Shown here in pieces: positions 1-8,896 of a stretch of 33,669 bases of DNA (positions are counted from its first letter, which is position 1; each line of letters begins with the position of its first letter). The position numbers were made by a program, and so were the translations under genes. Origin of the DNA: Pseudomonadota bacterium (GTDB taxonomy: Bacteria > Pseudomonadota > Gammaproteobacteria > Steroidobacterales > Steroidobacteraceae); the NCBI GenBank assembly GCA_021826035.1, contig JAKBBE010000022.1, forward strand, positions 1 to 33,669. Reading direction: 5' to 3'. The notes beneath the pieces are model-generated. The model was not told where the DNA came from. It ran no database searches and saw nothing but the letters and a program-made list of their open reading frames with translations.

Positions 1-175
1 CGAGCTTGCCTGCGATCATGAAGATGACCATGCGGATGGTACGGAACCGGCCGTATCCGCGGGCCTTGCGCTTGGCGGCCTGGAAGAGCCCATTGATGGC
101 CTCCAGGAACCCGTTGGTCTGGCGCGAAGTGACCCAGGCGAGGATGCCGTCGAGATGAGCGCGGATCACGGGAAC
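1..175 (-). pseudogene. ISL3-family transposase, C-terminal remnant (partial)
   Basis: The reverse strand reads through the left window edge as a C-terminal ISL3 transposase segment: VIRAHLDGILAWVTSRQTNG, then FLEAINGLFQAAKRKARGYG, then RFRTIRMVIFMIAGKL. The NGxxEAINxLxQxAKxxARGY signature is typical of the DDE domain end in this family. Reading upstream, the frame meets a stop at 176-178, just where homology to a different IS begins, so the 5' part of the gene is missing. It is a truncated copy and should be inactive unless the missing part lies elsewhere. How far it extends left of the window cannot be seen. Confidence 0.8.
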
Positions 176-183
176 TTAAATGA

Positions 184-431
184 GTTCTCCATCGTCAGTT
201 CGCCGATCTTCGCCTGCAGCTCCCGGATACGCTCCTGCCGTCCGAGGCCAGCACATCCCCGCCGAAGATCGCCGCGGCGTTCTCCAGCAGCTCCGTCTTC
301 CAGACCGATACCTGGGTCGCATGGACCTCGTGGTGCGCCGCGATCTGCGCCACCGTCTTCTCACCCCGGATCGCCTGCAGGGCCACTCGCGCCTTGAACG
401 ACGCCGAATGGTTTCGTCTCGGTTTCTTCAT
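184..431 (-). pseudogene. IS3-family transposase OrfA, frameshifted and truncated
   Basis: The reading starts at ATG 431 with a GGAGG ribosome-binding site a few bases upstream. It begins MKKPRRNHSASFKARVALQA and continues with a helix-turn-helix (VAQIAAHHEVHATQVSVWK), as in IS3-family OrfA proteins that bind the element ends. The frame is lost near 235-241. Restoring one base there recovers the usual tail QERIRELQAKIGELTMEN, so a single-base deletion is likely. Homology then stops at about 184 against the ISL3 remnant, and the OrfB integrase is absent. The copy is dead and records one element interrupting or deleting into another. Confidence 0.8.
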
Positions 432-463
432 GGATATCCGTCCTCCGGTTGCTCTTTTGCACC

Positions 464-481
464 GGCAGATTTCCACTTACA
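464..481 (-). repeat. Possible terminal inverted repeat of the IS3 remnant
   Basis: Upstream of the OrfA remnant the minus strand reads TGTAAGTGGAAATCTGCC. A terminal TG and this type of sequence before OrfA are seen at left ends of some IS3-family elements. The opposite end is lost, so the repeat cannot be verified inside the window. Confidence 0.3.
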
Positions 482-554
482 CCCCTGCCCGAAAAGCCGC
501 GGCCACCTCCTTCTACTATGCGCGCAGCTCTCTACACTCCGATTATGCGTCAAA

Positions 555-2411
555 TCACTCGACAGCTAGCGCGGCAAGTGGCCCAATGAACTGCTCGTAT
601 CGGCGCCACCGATCAACCCCAGACGAACCCACTTGTTGACGCACTTGCCACCGACTTGGTGTAATCACCGTACGCCGGGTCTTATGAAACTCTAAACACC
701 GTGTATCCCACTCCAATCCGATGAACTCCACAATTTTTTGACTCCACCATCCAAGGTTGTGCACAAGCCCTTCATACTGAACCTCCATGAGGACCCCTTC
801 CGGCAGAACCGCTTTCCAATAATTCATTATTCGACGAAATTGCCTATAAAAGTGCGCTATATCGTTAAGATCTGTAGCATATCCATGGGAGATTGAGAAA
901 TTCTGGAAGTAAATCGAGAGACACACATCGCGTGGAGTTCGATTCATGACAATGATACGTGCTCGCGGAAGCGCGGCATGTATCAGCCCTAAATTCAAAT
1001 AGTTTAACGGCATCTTGTCTACAACTCGCCGTGAAGTCCCTGACAGACTTTCAAGCTGAGTCAAATATCGCTGCGCTAACTTCGCTACCTCATCGCTCGT
1101 CACACTTTGAATCGTTCTCGAAGCTAAACATGTTGCCGCCTCGCCCCAAAATGCCAATTCGCCCGCGCCAAAAATGTGCGGATGAGACGCTAGTATTTGT
1201 TCAGCGAGAGTTGTGCCACTGCGCGGCATGCCAACGATGAACACCGGACACTCCGATGCGGCACCAAAAGCGCGCAAACGTGCAATTTCCTGGGGAGTGA
1301 AGCGATTCATGATGCCAGTCACTTCACTGGCAAACGCTCCATGGTCGTATGGCGCACCACACCGGCGGGAGAGTTCGTTTGCACGGCGGTAGTGTTTGAA
1401 CGCTTGCTCGAATTCGCTGCAATCATTAAGAACTTTACCAATAGCATACTGAAGCGCAATCTCCTCCTGAATTGGTAAACGTTGTCGCAAGAGTCTGTTC
1501 GCTGCCTCACGCCATTGAACATCCTCGTAGCCGATTTGGCGGCAACGTGCGATTCCACACCATGCTGCAACGAGGTTCGGCTGATAATTCACAGCCTTCC
1601 GAAACAGTTCAAGAGCGTCTTCGAAATCGCCGGTGTCAGTTTTCAGTTCTCCTAAGAACGATAGCGCGTCTGCAAAATTTGGCTCAATCGCCAATGCGCG
1701 TTGGCATGCAGCTTCAGATTCCACGGAACGCGCTTGTAACCGCATCACACGCGCAAGCGCGACAAGGGCTCGTGGGTAGTTTGCTTTGAGCTTAAGTGCC
1801 TGAAAGTATGCGCTCTGTGCTTCATCGAGACGCAGCAGATCCAGGAGAACATTTCCGCAGTTGTAGTAGGCCTCTGCAATTTTAGGGTTGCATTCGCACG
1901 CCTTCTTATGGCTTACCAAGGCCTCGTCTAAGCGACCAAGATCACGCAGTAAGTTACCAAGATTGCTGTGAGCTTCAATGAATTCTGCACGAAGCGCTAT
2001 TGCTGTCTGATAACTTAAAATGGCTTCGGAACTCTTCCCAAGATCTCGAAGTACGTTACCAATATTGTTGTGCGCATCAGCGAATTCCGGAATGAAACTT
2101 ACTGCATGACTGTAGCTCTCAAGAGCGTCCGGCAGCAATCCCATCCGCCGTTGTGCAGTCCCCAGATTGTTGTAGGCCGCGGCAAAGTCTGGCTTGATCA
2201 GAAGTGCACGACGATAGCTGACTACAGCATCATCGAGCCGCCCAGATTCCAGCAAGGCGATTCCGAGATTATTGTGTACCTCGGGCACATCAGGCTCAAT
2301 TGCGAGCACGTTATTATAAAGTTCTATTGCTTTACTGAATTCTCCTCGTGATTGCAACAGCAGAGCGATTCTAAATAGTTCCGCAGCATCGTTTGAAGTT
2401 GAGCCGCTCAT
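555..2411 (-). CDS. TPR-repeat sulfotransferase
   Basis: A 618-residue fusion. Residues about 9-285 carry roughly eight 34-residue tetratricopeptide repeats (recurrent NNLG...A...Y..A....P spacing), a protein-binding scaffold. Residues about 385-600 are a PAPS-dependent sulfotransferase domain. The 5'-phosphosulfate loop GMPRSGTT is at 394-401, DKMPLNY at about 465-471, and the 3'-phosphate-binding segment RTPRDVCLSIY at 491-501. The family transfers sulfate from PAPS to hydroxyls of sugars, lipids or protein tyrosines; the TPR array favours a protein or peptide acceptor, but that is inference. No signal peptide is visible, so it is probably cytoplasmic. It is the last gene of the TonB receptor-halogenase-halogenase operon, 71 bases after the previous gene, with only a weak Shine-Dalgarno. 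The domain call is firm; the substrate is unknown. Confidence 0.9.
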   Translation of the reverse strand: MSGSTSNDAAELFRIALLLQSRGEFSKAIELYNNVLAIEPDVPEVHNNLGIALLESGRLDDAVVSYRRALLIKPDFAAAYNNLGTAQRRMGLLPDALESYSHAVSFIPEFADAHNNIGNVLRDLGKSSEAILSYQTAIALRAEFIEAHSNLGNLLRDLGRLDEALVSHKKACECNPKIAEAYYNCGNVLLDLLRLDEAQSAYFQALKLKANYPRALVALARVMRLQARSVESEAACQRALAIEPNFADALSFLGELKTDTGDFEDALELFRKAVNYQPNLVAAWCGIARCRQIGYEDVQWREAANRLLRQRLPIQEEIALQYAIGKVLNDCSEFEQAFKHYRRANELSRRCGAPYDHGAFASEVTGIMNRFTPQEIARLRAFGAASECPVFIVGMPRSGTTLAEQILASHPHIFGAGELAFWGEAATCLASRTIQSVTSDEVAKLAQRYLTQLESLSGTSRRVVDKMPLNYLNLGLIHAALPRARIIVMNRTPRDVCLSIYFQNFSISHGYATDLNDIAHFYRQFRRIMNYWKAVLPEGVLMEVQYEGLVHNLGWWSQKIVEFIGLEWDTRCLEFHKTRRTVITPSRWQVRQQVGSSGVDRWRRYEQFIGPLAALAVE

Positions 2412-2482
2412 TTTTCTACTACTTCGAAAGCTCGCGAGAATAGTTCGTGAACAGCATCTCCTTGAGTTCTGTTCTGAACTAT

Positions 2483-4030
2483 TTACTTACGAGCGCTGCA
2501 ATTGACGTTTATATACTGCTGATGTGTCGGCATCTCGCGGACCGTGTGCTGAACTGCCTCACGAGCATGCCTTAGCAAACTCCGTACATATTCAGAGGGC
2601 AGCGTGTCTACCAGCGGATCATAGTCCATTGGCACAACACCCTGCCCCATTAGAACCGCGACCCATGAATTTGTTGTAAATAGATCGTCAAGATCAGGCA
2701 GAACGCGGCCCTTCGATCGAAATAATTCGATTTTTTCTTGTAGGCTATCTGGAATTAGTTCGGAGCGACAGTGTCGCCAGAATGGTGTATCGTCGCGTTC
2801 CGTCGCCTTGTAATGCAAGATCAGGAAGTCTCGCGTTTTCAGGTATGCCTGGCGCGTGTGTCGGTTGTAGATTTCAGTTTCTACGGAAGAAAACGACTTA
2901 TCCGGGAATAACGCCATCAAGGTCGCAATTCCCATTTGAATGAAATGGATGCTCGTTGATTCCAAGGGCTCAAGAAATCCTGCCGCCAACCCAATCGCAA
3001 TACAGTTGCGTTCCCAGAAGCGATGTCGGCAGCCAGCGGTAAACTTCAGAACGCTAGGCACGGCGTGCGGCGTTCCCTCTAATGTCGAGGTCAGCCGCGT
3101 GCCGGCGTCTTCATCAGAGAGAAAATCACTGCAATATACATACCCATTTCCGATTCTATGTTGCAGCGGGATTCGCCAACGCCAACCGTATTTGTCAGCG
3201 GTAGAACGCGTATGGGAGAGCAGCGGTTCGGAATTATCGCAGGCTTGAACGACGGCACGATCGCACGGCAACCAGTTGCTCCAGCTCTCGAAGCCGACAC
3301 CAAGTGTCCGGCCGAGCAATATGCTTGCAAACCCACTACAATCAATGAACAAATCTCCCTCGATTGATTGTCCGTCATGCAACTGCAAGGAGCTTATGAA
3401 CCCATTATGCGGGCGAACTCGCACGTCGACGACCCGACCCTCGATTCGCTGAACTCCGCGCGATTGTGCGTAGTTGCGAAGAAACCGAGCGTATAGGCCG
3501 GCGTCCAAGTGGAAGGCGTATTTTAATGACGCAAGAATTGAATTCGGGGGACCGTTCGGTCGCGCGAAGCGATTGGACTTCGCAGCGGCGACACAAATGT
3601 TATAGGCACCAAGCTCACCTAGCTCGGAGTCACCAAGACATCGTAGCTTCAACCACAATTGGTGGAACTTCAGCGCTTGAATATCAGCGCCATATTCACC
3701 GAATGGATGTAGGTAACGATCGCCTAAGCGGCCCCAATCAACAAATTCGATCCCTAGTTTGAACGTCCCTTCGGTTTGACGAAGCAAGTCATTCTCATCG
3801 ATTCCTAGCAAGGAGTGGAATGTTCGGATTGACGGGATTGTCGCTTCGCCGACTCGTACGGTACCAATCTGCTCAGACTCGACCAGAGTCACAGAGACTC
3901 CAGAATTTTTAATCATTCGGCACAGCGCCGCGGCAGTCATCCATCCTGCGGTACCGCCTCCGACTATCACAACACTCTTAATCGGACAGCGGCGTGATTC
4001 ATTCGCTCCCTCGCTGTCACTATTCATCAT
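2483..4030 (-). CDS. Flavin-dependent tryptophan halogenase family protein (divergent copy)
   Basis: A 515-residue member of the Trp_halogenase family: FADH2-dependent enzymes that make HOCl/HOBr and direct it through a tunnel by a conserved lysine. Visible marks are the FAD-binding GGGTAGW at 24-30, FKLGIEFVDW with candidate catalytic Lys91, the family motif WRWRIP (WxWxIP) at 283-288, and PLEST at 355-359, whose Glu aligns by recall with PrnA Glu346. The Met-Met start at 4030 has an AGGG eight bases upstream, and the gene begins nine bases after the preceding stop, so translation is probably coupled. Of the three halogenases in the window it alone keeps the full WxWxIP motif. Relatives next to TonB receptors have been tied to halogenation of indoles in vitro, but natural substrates are unknown. 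It could act on a peptide or on a transported compound. Confidence 0.9.
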   Translation of the reverse strand: MMNSDSEGANESRRCPIKSVVIVGGGTAGWMTAAALCRMIKNSGVSVTLVESEQIGTVRVGEATIPSIRTFHSLLGIDENDLLRQTEGTFKLGIEFVDWGRLGDRYLHPFGEYGADIQALKFHQLWLKLRCLGDSELGELGAYNICVAAAKSNRFARPNGPPNSILASLKYAFHLDAGLYARFLRNYAQSRGVQRIEGRVVDVRVRPHNGFISSLQLHDGQSIEGDLFIDCSGFASILLGRTLGVGFESWSNWLPCDRAVVQACDNSEPLLSHTRSTADKYGWRWRIPLQHRIGNGYVYCSDFLSDEDAGTRLTSTLEGTPHAVPSVLKFTAGCRHRFWERNCIAIGLAAGFLEPLESTSIHFIQMGIATLMALFPDKSFSSVETEIYNRHTRQAYLKTRDFLILHYKATERDDTPFWRHCRSELIPDSLQEKIELFRSKGRVLPDLDDLFTTNSWVAVLMGQGVVPMDYDPLVDTLPSEYVRSLLRHAREAVQHTVREMPTHQQYINVNCSARK

Positions 4031-4039
4031 GACGTCGCC

Positions 4040-5596
4040 CTACGCGTTAATGCCGATTGGTCGCCTTTGCACCGCTTCGAGTAGTTCTCGATTCGTCGGC
4101 AATGCCTTAAGTGCGAACTCTGCCTGACGACCGATCTCCGCAAATGCGTCTCGCGCCTCTGCGTGGTACTTAAGAGTCGGACCACGTGCACTAATATCAG
4201 TCTTGTAGCCCATACCGTAGAGCACGTACTGCCAGCTACTTTCTGGGAAAATGTCGACATTTGCATCGATATCAATTGAGCTCGGCGGTCGGTGACGCCA
4301 TCGGAGCAGGCGCTCACGCAAGCTGTCCGGAATGCTTTCCGAGATGCTGTTGTCACGCCAAAACGTTGAATCTTTACGCTCTGTAAGGCAATAATGCAAT
4401 TTTATGAAATCGAGCGCTCGCTCGTAGCGTTTACGCATCAGCTCGTTAAATTGACGTGCCGCAATCTCAATATCCCCGCCCCATGGAAACAAATTGGATA
4501 GCGAGACCGCGGCCAATTCGCAAAACATGATTCCCGTGGCTTCGAGTGGCTCAAAGAATCCGCTCGACAATCCAATTGCGATGCAGTTGTGTTTCCAATT
4601 GATTTCACGGTATCCGGCGTCGAACGAAATTTTTCGGGCGTCGATTTCGGCATCATGTTTGACACCAACATACTGGCGCAGAATGTATTCGGCGCGGGTG
4701 TCATTTGTGTGGGTTGACGAATAGACATAGCCAATTCCACGACGATCTGCAAGCGAGATGTCCCACATCCATCCGGCCTCTTGAGCTACCGCAATGGTAT
4801 ATGACGGAATCGGAATGGTGCGATCGGTGTACGGGATTCTTACGGTGAGCGCACGGTCGCAAAAAAGTGACGTAGAGCAGGATTTGTAAGGCACACCCAG
4901 TGCTTTACCGATGAGGAGCGCTCGAAATCCACTGCAATCGATGTACAAGTCAGCGCTTATCTCACCGTGCTTGCCTGTACTGACCGACGTGATATATCCA
5001 CTCTCATTCATATTGACGCAATTGACGGTATCTACTATACGTTTCACACCGGATGCCACGGCACGACCGCGCAGCAATTCCGAAAGCTTAATCGCGTCAA
5101 GATGATATGCATAGCCGAGCGGTCCTGTGAACTCCGGGTGTGTAATCACCTTCGGAGCGCGACTGGCATCCGCGACGCGCTTTTGCGGCGTACTCACCTC
5201 GTCCCAAGCCGCTTGCTCCCCTGCAGCCCCTAGCAACCAATAGGAGAGCAGGTCAAGACCGGACGGCTCCCGGCAAACCTGAAACGCATGCAGGTAGTGA
5301 TCCGGGGCACCGTGCTCCTCTCCTGGAGCACGGTGCCAATGGGAAAATCTCGCTCCCTGCTTGAAGCTGCCATTGCAGCCCCGCAACAGAGTGGTTTCGT
5401 CCACGCCGATGCGCTTAAGCGTCGTACAAATCGAGGGAAACGTTCCTTCGCCGACCCCGACAATCCCAATTTCATCCGACTCTATCAGCTCAATCTGCAC
5501 ACCATCTGGACAATGCGCACCCAATGTCCGTGCCAGATATCCGGCCGTGATCCATCCTGCCGTTCCACCTCCAACTATGAGTAAACGCTTCCCCAC
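4040..5596 (-). CDS. Flavin-dependent tryptophan halogenase family protein
   Basis: A 518-residue Trp_halogenase family protein starting at a GTG, with AGAGAAGA upstream as a possible ribosome-binding site. GGGTAGW lies at 9-15. FKQGARFSHW carries candidate catalytic Lys79. The motif equivalent to WxWxIP reads WMWDIS at 276-281, so the usual proline is replaced. PLEAT follows the GLSSGFFE segment and holds the conserved Glu (352). By eye it resembles the halogenase at 31925-33472 (shared AGWxWDI, RRGxGYxYSS) more than its direct neighbour at 2483-4030. It starts 18 bases after the TonB receptor stop. The role is probably halogenation of an aromatic side chain or small molecule linked to the receptor; a non-halogenating flavin oxidation cannot be excluded given the altered motif. 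Confidence 0.9.
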   Translation of the reverse strand: MGKRLLIVGGGTAGWITAGYLARTLGAHCPDGVQIELIESDEIGIVGVGEGTFPSICTTLKRIGVDETTLLRGCNGSFKQGARFSHWHRAPGEEHGAPDHYLHAFQVCREPSGLDLLSYWLLGAAGEQAAWDEVSTPQKRVADASRAPKVITHPEFTGPLGYAYHLDAIKLSELLRGRAVASGVKRIVDTVNCVNMNESGYITSVSTGKHGEISADLYIDCSGFRALLIGKALGVPYKSCSTSLFCDRALTVRIPYTDRTIPIPSYTIAVAQEAGWMWDISLADRRGIGYVYSSTHTNDTRAEYILRQYVGVKHDAEIDARKISFDAGYREINWKHNCIAIGLSSGFFEPLEATGIMFCELAAVSLSNLFPWGGDIEIAARQFNELMRKRYERALDFIKLHYCLTERKDSTFWRDNSISESIPDSLRERLLRWRHRPPSSIDIDANVDIFPESSWQYVLYGMGYKTDISARGPTLKYHAEARDAFAEIGRQAEFALKALPTNRELLEAVQRRPIGINA

Positions 5597-5614
5597 CCGG
5601 CGCCATCTTCTCTG

Positions 5615-8600
5615 TTAGAACTTGAAGTGTACTGCCAAACTGATACGACGATCACTGGTGAACCAGCTGCGCACGTAAAGAGCGTTATTCGGGTACCCTC
5701 CCATCAAAGTCTTCGTGGTCGAATTCGTCAGGTTGCCAATCTGAGCCGCAATTGACAGGTTTTTAGTCGGTCGATAAGTCAAACCAAGATCAAGCTCTCC
5801 ATACGCCGCTGCATATACCGGCAGAGATATTCCGATCGTTTGCCCAACGCCAGGAGCCGAGTAATACGTGTAACTGCCATTTGTTCCGTTACTATCTGTG
5901 GTCATCAGATATCGACTTCTCCAACTCCACGCGAGACGTGCCGACCACCGGGCATCGTCATACATCAGCACCGCATTGTAGTTGTACTTTGAGAGCCCCA
6001 CGACTGGCACGTTGTGATGTATGACACCGCTAATATCAACATACTGATTACCAGGACTGCTACTGTCGATATATGTGAAATTGCTCTCGATTCCGAGTCC
6101 GTTCCAGGGCCACGGCAGCATACTGAAGTAAGTATGCCCACCGAACTCCACGCCCTTGATTGTCGCAGCCTTCGGTGAATTGAAGTCAACGTTTACACTA
6201 GCATTTTCTATCACCGTGGTCCCATTTGCCGTCACGAATGGGACAGGCTGAAGCGTGTTGCCGTAAACGATTGTATTTTTCAGCGTCTTGTAAAAGAAGT
6301 CCAGGTGCGCTTCTGAGGCTGCCTGCGGGAACCACTGCAAGGCAAAATCCCAGTTGTTTGACTGCATTGGGCGCAGCGCAGGGTTGCCAGTATTGGAGGT
6401 ATAGCCGGTCACTTGCCCACCGGAGGATGCACTTGCGGCCGACACGCTGGCGCCAGCGCTACCGCTTGCACGCAGATCATAGAAGGACGGCTCGTCCAGT
6501 GTTTCAAAGAATGCGCCGCGAGCAAAGAGATTCCGCGCCAAGGTCAGCTTGACATTAATCGCAGGTAGAACTCGACGGGTCGTACTGCCTCCGGATCTAA
6601 AATAATATTTGGACGGAAAGAGTGCCGTCGACCCGGTCGAAACACCTGCAGAATTAAGAGCCCCCGGAAGAGTAACAGCGGACTGGAGGAAGTAGCCTGA
6701 ACTTCGGTTTTCGATCTTGACGTATCGCAAGCCTAAATTTCCCGAAATCGGAAACCTCATGCGATAGTCCGCGAACTTTAGCATCACGTACGCCGCGGTG
6801 TCGTACGAGGTCGCAAGGCTGTAGTCCCCAGGATTAAACTGATATGGAACGTATGGACTGCCGTCGAGATTCGTCGCGCCATTGGCGACCGAACCACCTA
6901 ATGTCGCCACGTTCCCGGCAGGGTTGTATTGACTGACCAGCGCTTGACTAGGCAAGTAGACCGGGGCCGGGAGAGTGACTGAGCCGCGAAAGAATCCGCT
7001 GAACGGTTGATAGGCGGCCATTCCATTCGACACATCCGCTTGCGATAACGGCACCTTGGCGCAGCCGTTCCAGCCTTCGCAGAACGGTGCCCAGTTATAG
7101 ATCGTATCGGCGTCCTGTTCGCGGCGATCGGAATATCTTGCTCCCGTTTCGACCGAACGGAAGAATCCATGTTCCGACATCCGATATTCGCCATTCACGT
7201 CGAACGCTTGCTCCTGGCCATCGTGATGCCCCCTATGATCCTGGTGAGCATACCAATAATAGCTCGCGGGATTCGCATACAGCGACGCCATGGCGGGCGA
7301 CAGTGTGATGTTAGGTTGCCCACTGGTTTCCACGAGTCCATAGCCGCCCGTTCCGGAGGGCGGAGTATCGAATATGTCGTAAGATTTGCTGCCAGCCGAG
7401 GCACTGACCAGTTGATATCCTCCGGTGACATGCAGCCGACTCGTAGGATTCCAATCTACCGTTGTTGATGCGTCTAACGTCTCATTGTGATTCTGATGGA
7501 CGCCGGCGTCGCCAGTGGCGTACATATTTGGTGCGCCAGTCGCTGAAAATGTGCTCGAATTCCGCGTAAATACGTCTGATGAACTGATTAAGGCGCCGTT
7601 CGAATCAAACGTGCTGTTGCTCGGGTTCACCGCCAGTGCTTTAGAAGTGACGAATACTCCGTCCCCTGATCCGGTGCTCTGATACTTCGAATAAAACACC
7701 ATTTCGCCGATTTTTAGGTGGCTGTTCGGTGCCCACTGTAATCCCAGGTATGCGCCCTTGCGGGTACGCTGGTACTTATCGAACCCGTAATCATATCCAC
7801 CAGGAATATAGTAGTTTTGATTCCCAATTAGCGTTTTGTAATATGGTTCATTACGGATGAAATTATCGGCAAACGATAATTTGCTGTAGGCCAGATCCAC
7901 GAGGGCGCCAAAGCGACCCCATGGGCCGCGCCAGTTGTCAGTAGCCAGCGCCGAAACTGCCGGTTCCGCCTGTTTGCTCAAATCGCCCCAGTTTCCGCTT
8001 ACGGTACCCGAGACGTGCAATCCGGGCGAATAGTCGAAGGGCATGTGGGTGATGAGATCCACCTGCCCACCAGAGCCTCCCTCAATTAGATTTGAAGTCT
8101 CGTCCTTATATACTTCGACAGCCTTCAAAAGCTCAGGCGGAATTGCTGAGAACGACAGCCCCCCACCGCTACCGGCGCTGAAAATATCCTGGCCGTTGAG
8201 TCTGGCTGCAACATCCGACAGACCTCTAATCTGAACTGAAGTCCCTTGGTCCGACAGATGATCCGGATCATTGAGTGCTGCGAAGCGCGACATCGTGACG
8301 CCCGAGACGCGCTGCAGAACTTCCGTCACGCTGTTGTCTGGCAGCAGTCCCGCCTTATTGGCTACGACTACATCGACAATCGTATCGGAGTGCTTCTCAA
8401 TTCGATCTGCGCTGATGATTGCCTGGCGACGCGCCGAGACGACCACTTCGGTCAGTGTCTGCTGCGGAAACGCGTTCTTTGAGTTCGACTCACGCTTCGA
8501 TGCGCTGTTGAGATCTTGCGGAGATTGCGGCTTCGCACTGGCATGCGCGGTCTGTGAGAGCGCCATCACCAGTGCAAGAGCAGTGGCTGTGGCCGGAACA

Positions 8601-8665
8601 CGCAATGGAATAGCTTTGTTGCAGCCCTGCGCAGAATTCGATCGGTTACCCGAGTGATTGGACAC
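5615..8665 (-). CDS. TonB-dependent outer-membrane receptor
   Basis: A 1016-residue receptor. The start is GTG, chosen because a strong TTGAGGGGGG lies about nine bases upstream. A long N-region and hydrophobic stretch end in AHASA near residue 44, a signal peptidase site. A TonB-box-like TEVVVSA lies at 72-78. The plug domain follows (VTEVLQRVSGVTMSRF, IRGLSDVAARLNG, VEVYKDETSNLIEGGSGGQV). The rest is a beta-barrel rich in Tyr/Trp/Asn ending in VHFKF with terminal Phe, as outer-membrane barrels do. The pattern fits the large Xanthomonas/Caulobacter TonB receptor class associated with carbohydrate uptake and tryptophan-halogenase genes. It heads a four-gene operon. Tandem xylan-type operators lie 134-161 bases upstream of the start, so glucuronoxylan oligosaccharides are a reasonable ligand guess. 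Confidence 0.95.
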   Translation of the reverse strand: MSNHSGNRSNSAQGCNKAIPLRVPATATALALVMALSQTAHASAKPQSPQDLNSASKRESNSKNAFPQQTLTEVVVSARRQAIISADRIEKHSDTIVDVVVANKAGLLPDNSVTEVLQRVSGVTMSRFAALNDPDHLSDQGTSVQIRGLSDVAARLNGQDIFSAGSGGGLSFSAIPPELLKAVEVYKDETSNLIEGGSGGQVDLITHMPFDYSPGLHVSGTVSGNWGDLSKQAEPAVSALATDNWRGPWGRFGALVDLAYSKLSFADNFIRNEPYYKTLIGNQNYYIPGGYDYGFDKYQRTRKGAYLGLQWAPNSHLKIGEMVFYSKYQSTGSGDGVFVTSKALAVNPSNSTFDSNGALISSSDVFTRNSSTFSATGAPNMYATGDAGVHQNHNETLDASTTVDWNPTSRLHVTGGYQLVSASAGSKSYDIFDTPPSGTGGYGLVETSGQPNITLSPAMASLYANPASYYWYAHQDHRGHHDGQEQAFDVNGEYRMSEHGFFRSVETGARYSDRREQDADTIYNWAPFCEGWNGCAKVPLSQADVSNGMAAYQPFSGFFRGSVTLPAPVYLPSQALVSQYNPAGNVATLGGSVANGATNLDGSPYVPYQFNPGDYSLATSYDTAAYVMLKFADYRMRFPISGNLGLRYVKIENRSSGYFLQSAVTLPGALNSAGVSTGSTALFPSKYYFRSGGSTTRRVLPAINVKLTLARNLFARGAFFETLDEPSFYDLRASGSAGASVSAASASSGGQVTGYTSNTGNPALRPMQSNNWDFALQWFPQAASEAHLDFFYKTLKNTIVYGNTLQPVPFVTANGTTVIENASVNVDFNSPKAATIKGVEFGGHTYFSMLPWPWNGLGIESNFTYIDSSSPGNQYVDISGVIHHNVPVVGLSKYNYNAVLMYDDARWSARLAWSWRSRYLMTTDSNGTNGSYTYYSAPGVGQTIGISLPVYAAAYGELDLGLTYRPTKNLSIAAQIGNLTNSTTKTLMGGYPNNALYVRSWFTSDRRISLAVHFKF

Positions 8666-8797
8666 GATTCAGTACCCCCCTCAAGGACTAATATCTGTAC
8701 GGCTGCGGCAGGCCCATTTTGTTGGTCTAGTGCAACAGCCTCATCAATGCTCCAGCCGGCGCACGATTCGATGCGTCGCCGGCACGCTGACGGGATG

Positions 8798-8827
8798 ATG
8801 CTAACGCTGTCATGGTTGCGGTACCAA
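8798..8827 (-). promoter_or_regulatory. Tandem LacI-type operators and promoter of the TonB receptor operon
   Basis: Two 14-mers lie head to tail without a gap: 8799-8812 (minus strand TGACAGCGTTAGCA) and 8813-8826 (plus strand TGGTTGCGGTACCA). Both have the central CG and TGG/CCA-type arms of the operators at the xylan genes in this window. On the minus strand a TTGGTA (8822-8827) and TAGCAT (8798-8803) separated by 18 bases could be -35 and -10, each buried in one operator. The implied leader to the GTG start is about 125 bases. The divergent LysR gene starts 70 bases away and may share the control. Promoter elements are inferred. Confidence 0.55.
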
Positions 8828-8896
8828 TATCAATGATGGTACAAGCTATTTGAATTTTCGTATATATCGAGCGTCCTAAACCGGGTTTGGCATCAA

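Noticed and set aside
2465..2480. AGTTC...GAACT palindrome between the halogenase and sulfotransferase genes
   Set aside because: Five-base stem without T-run; too weak to call a terminator or operator inside an operon.
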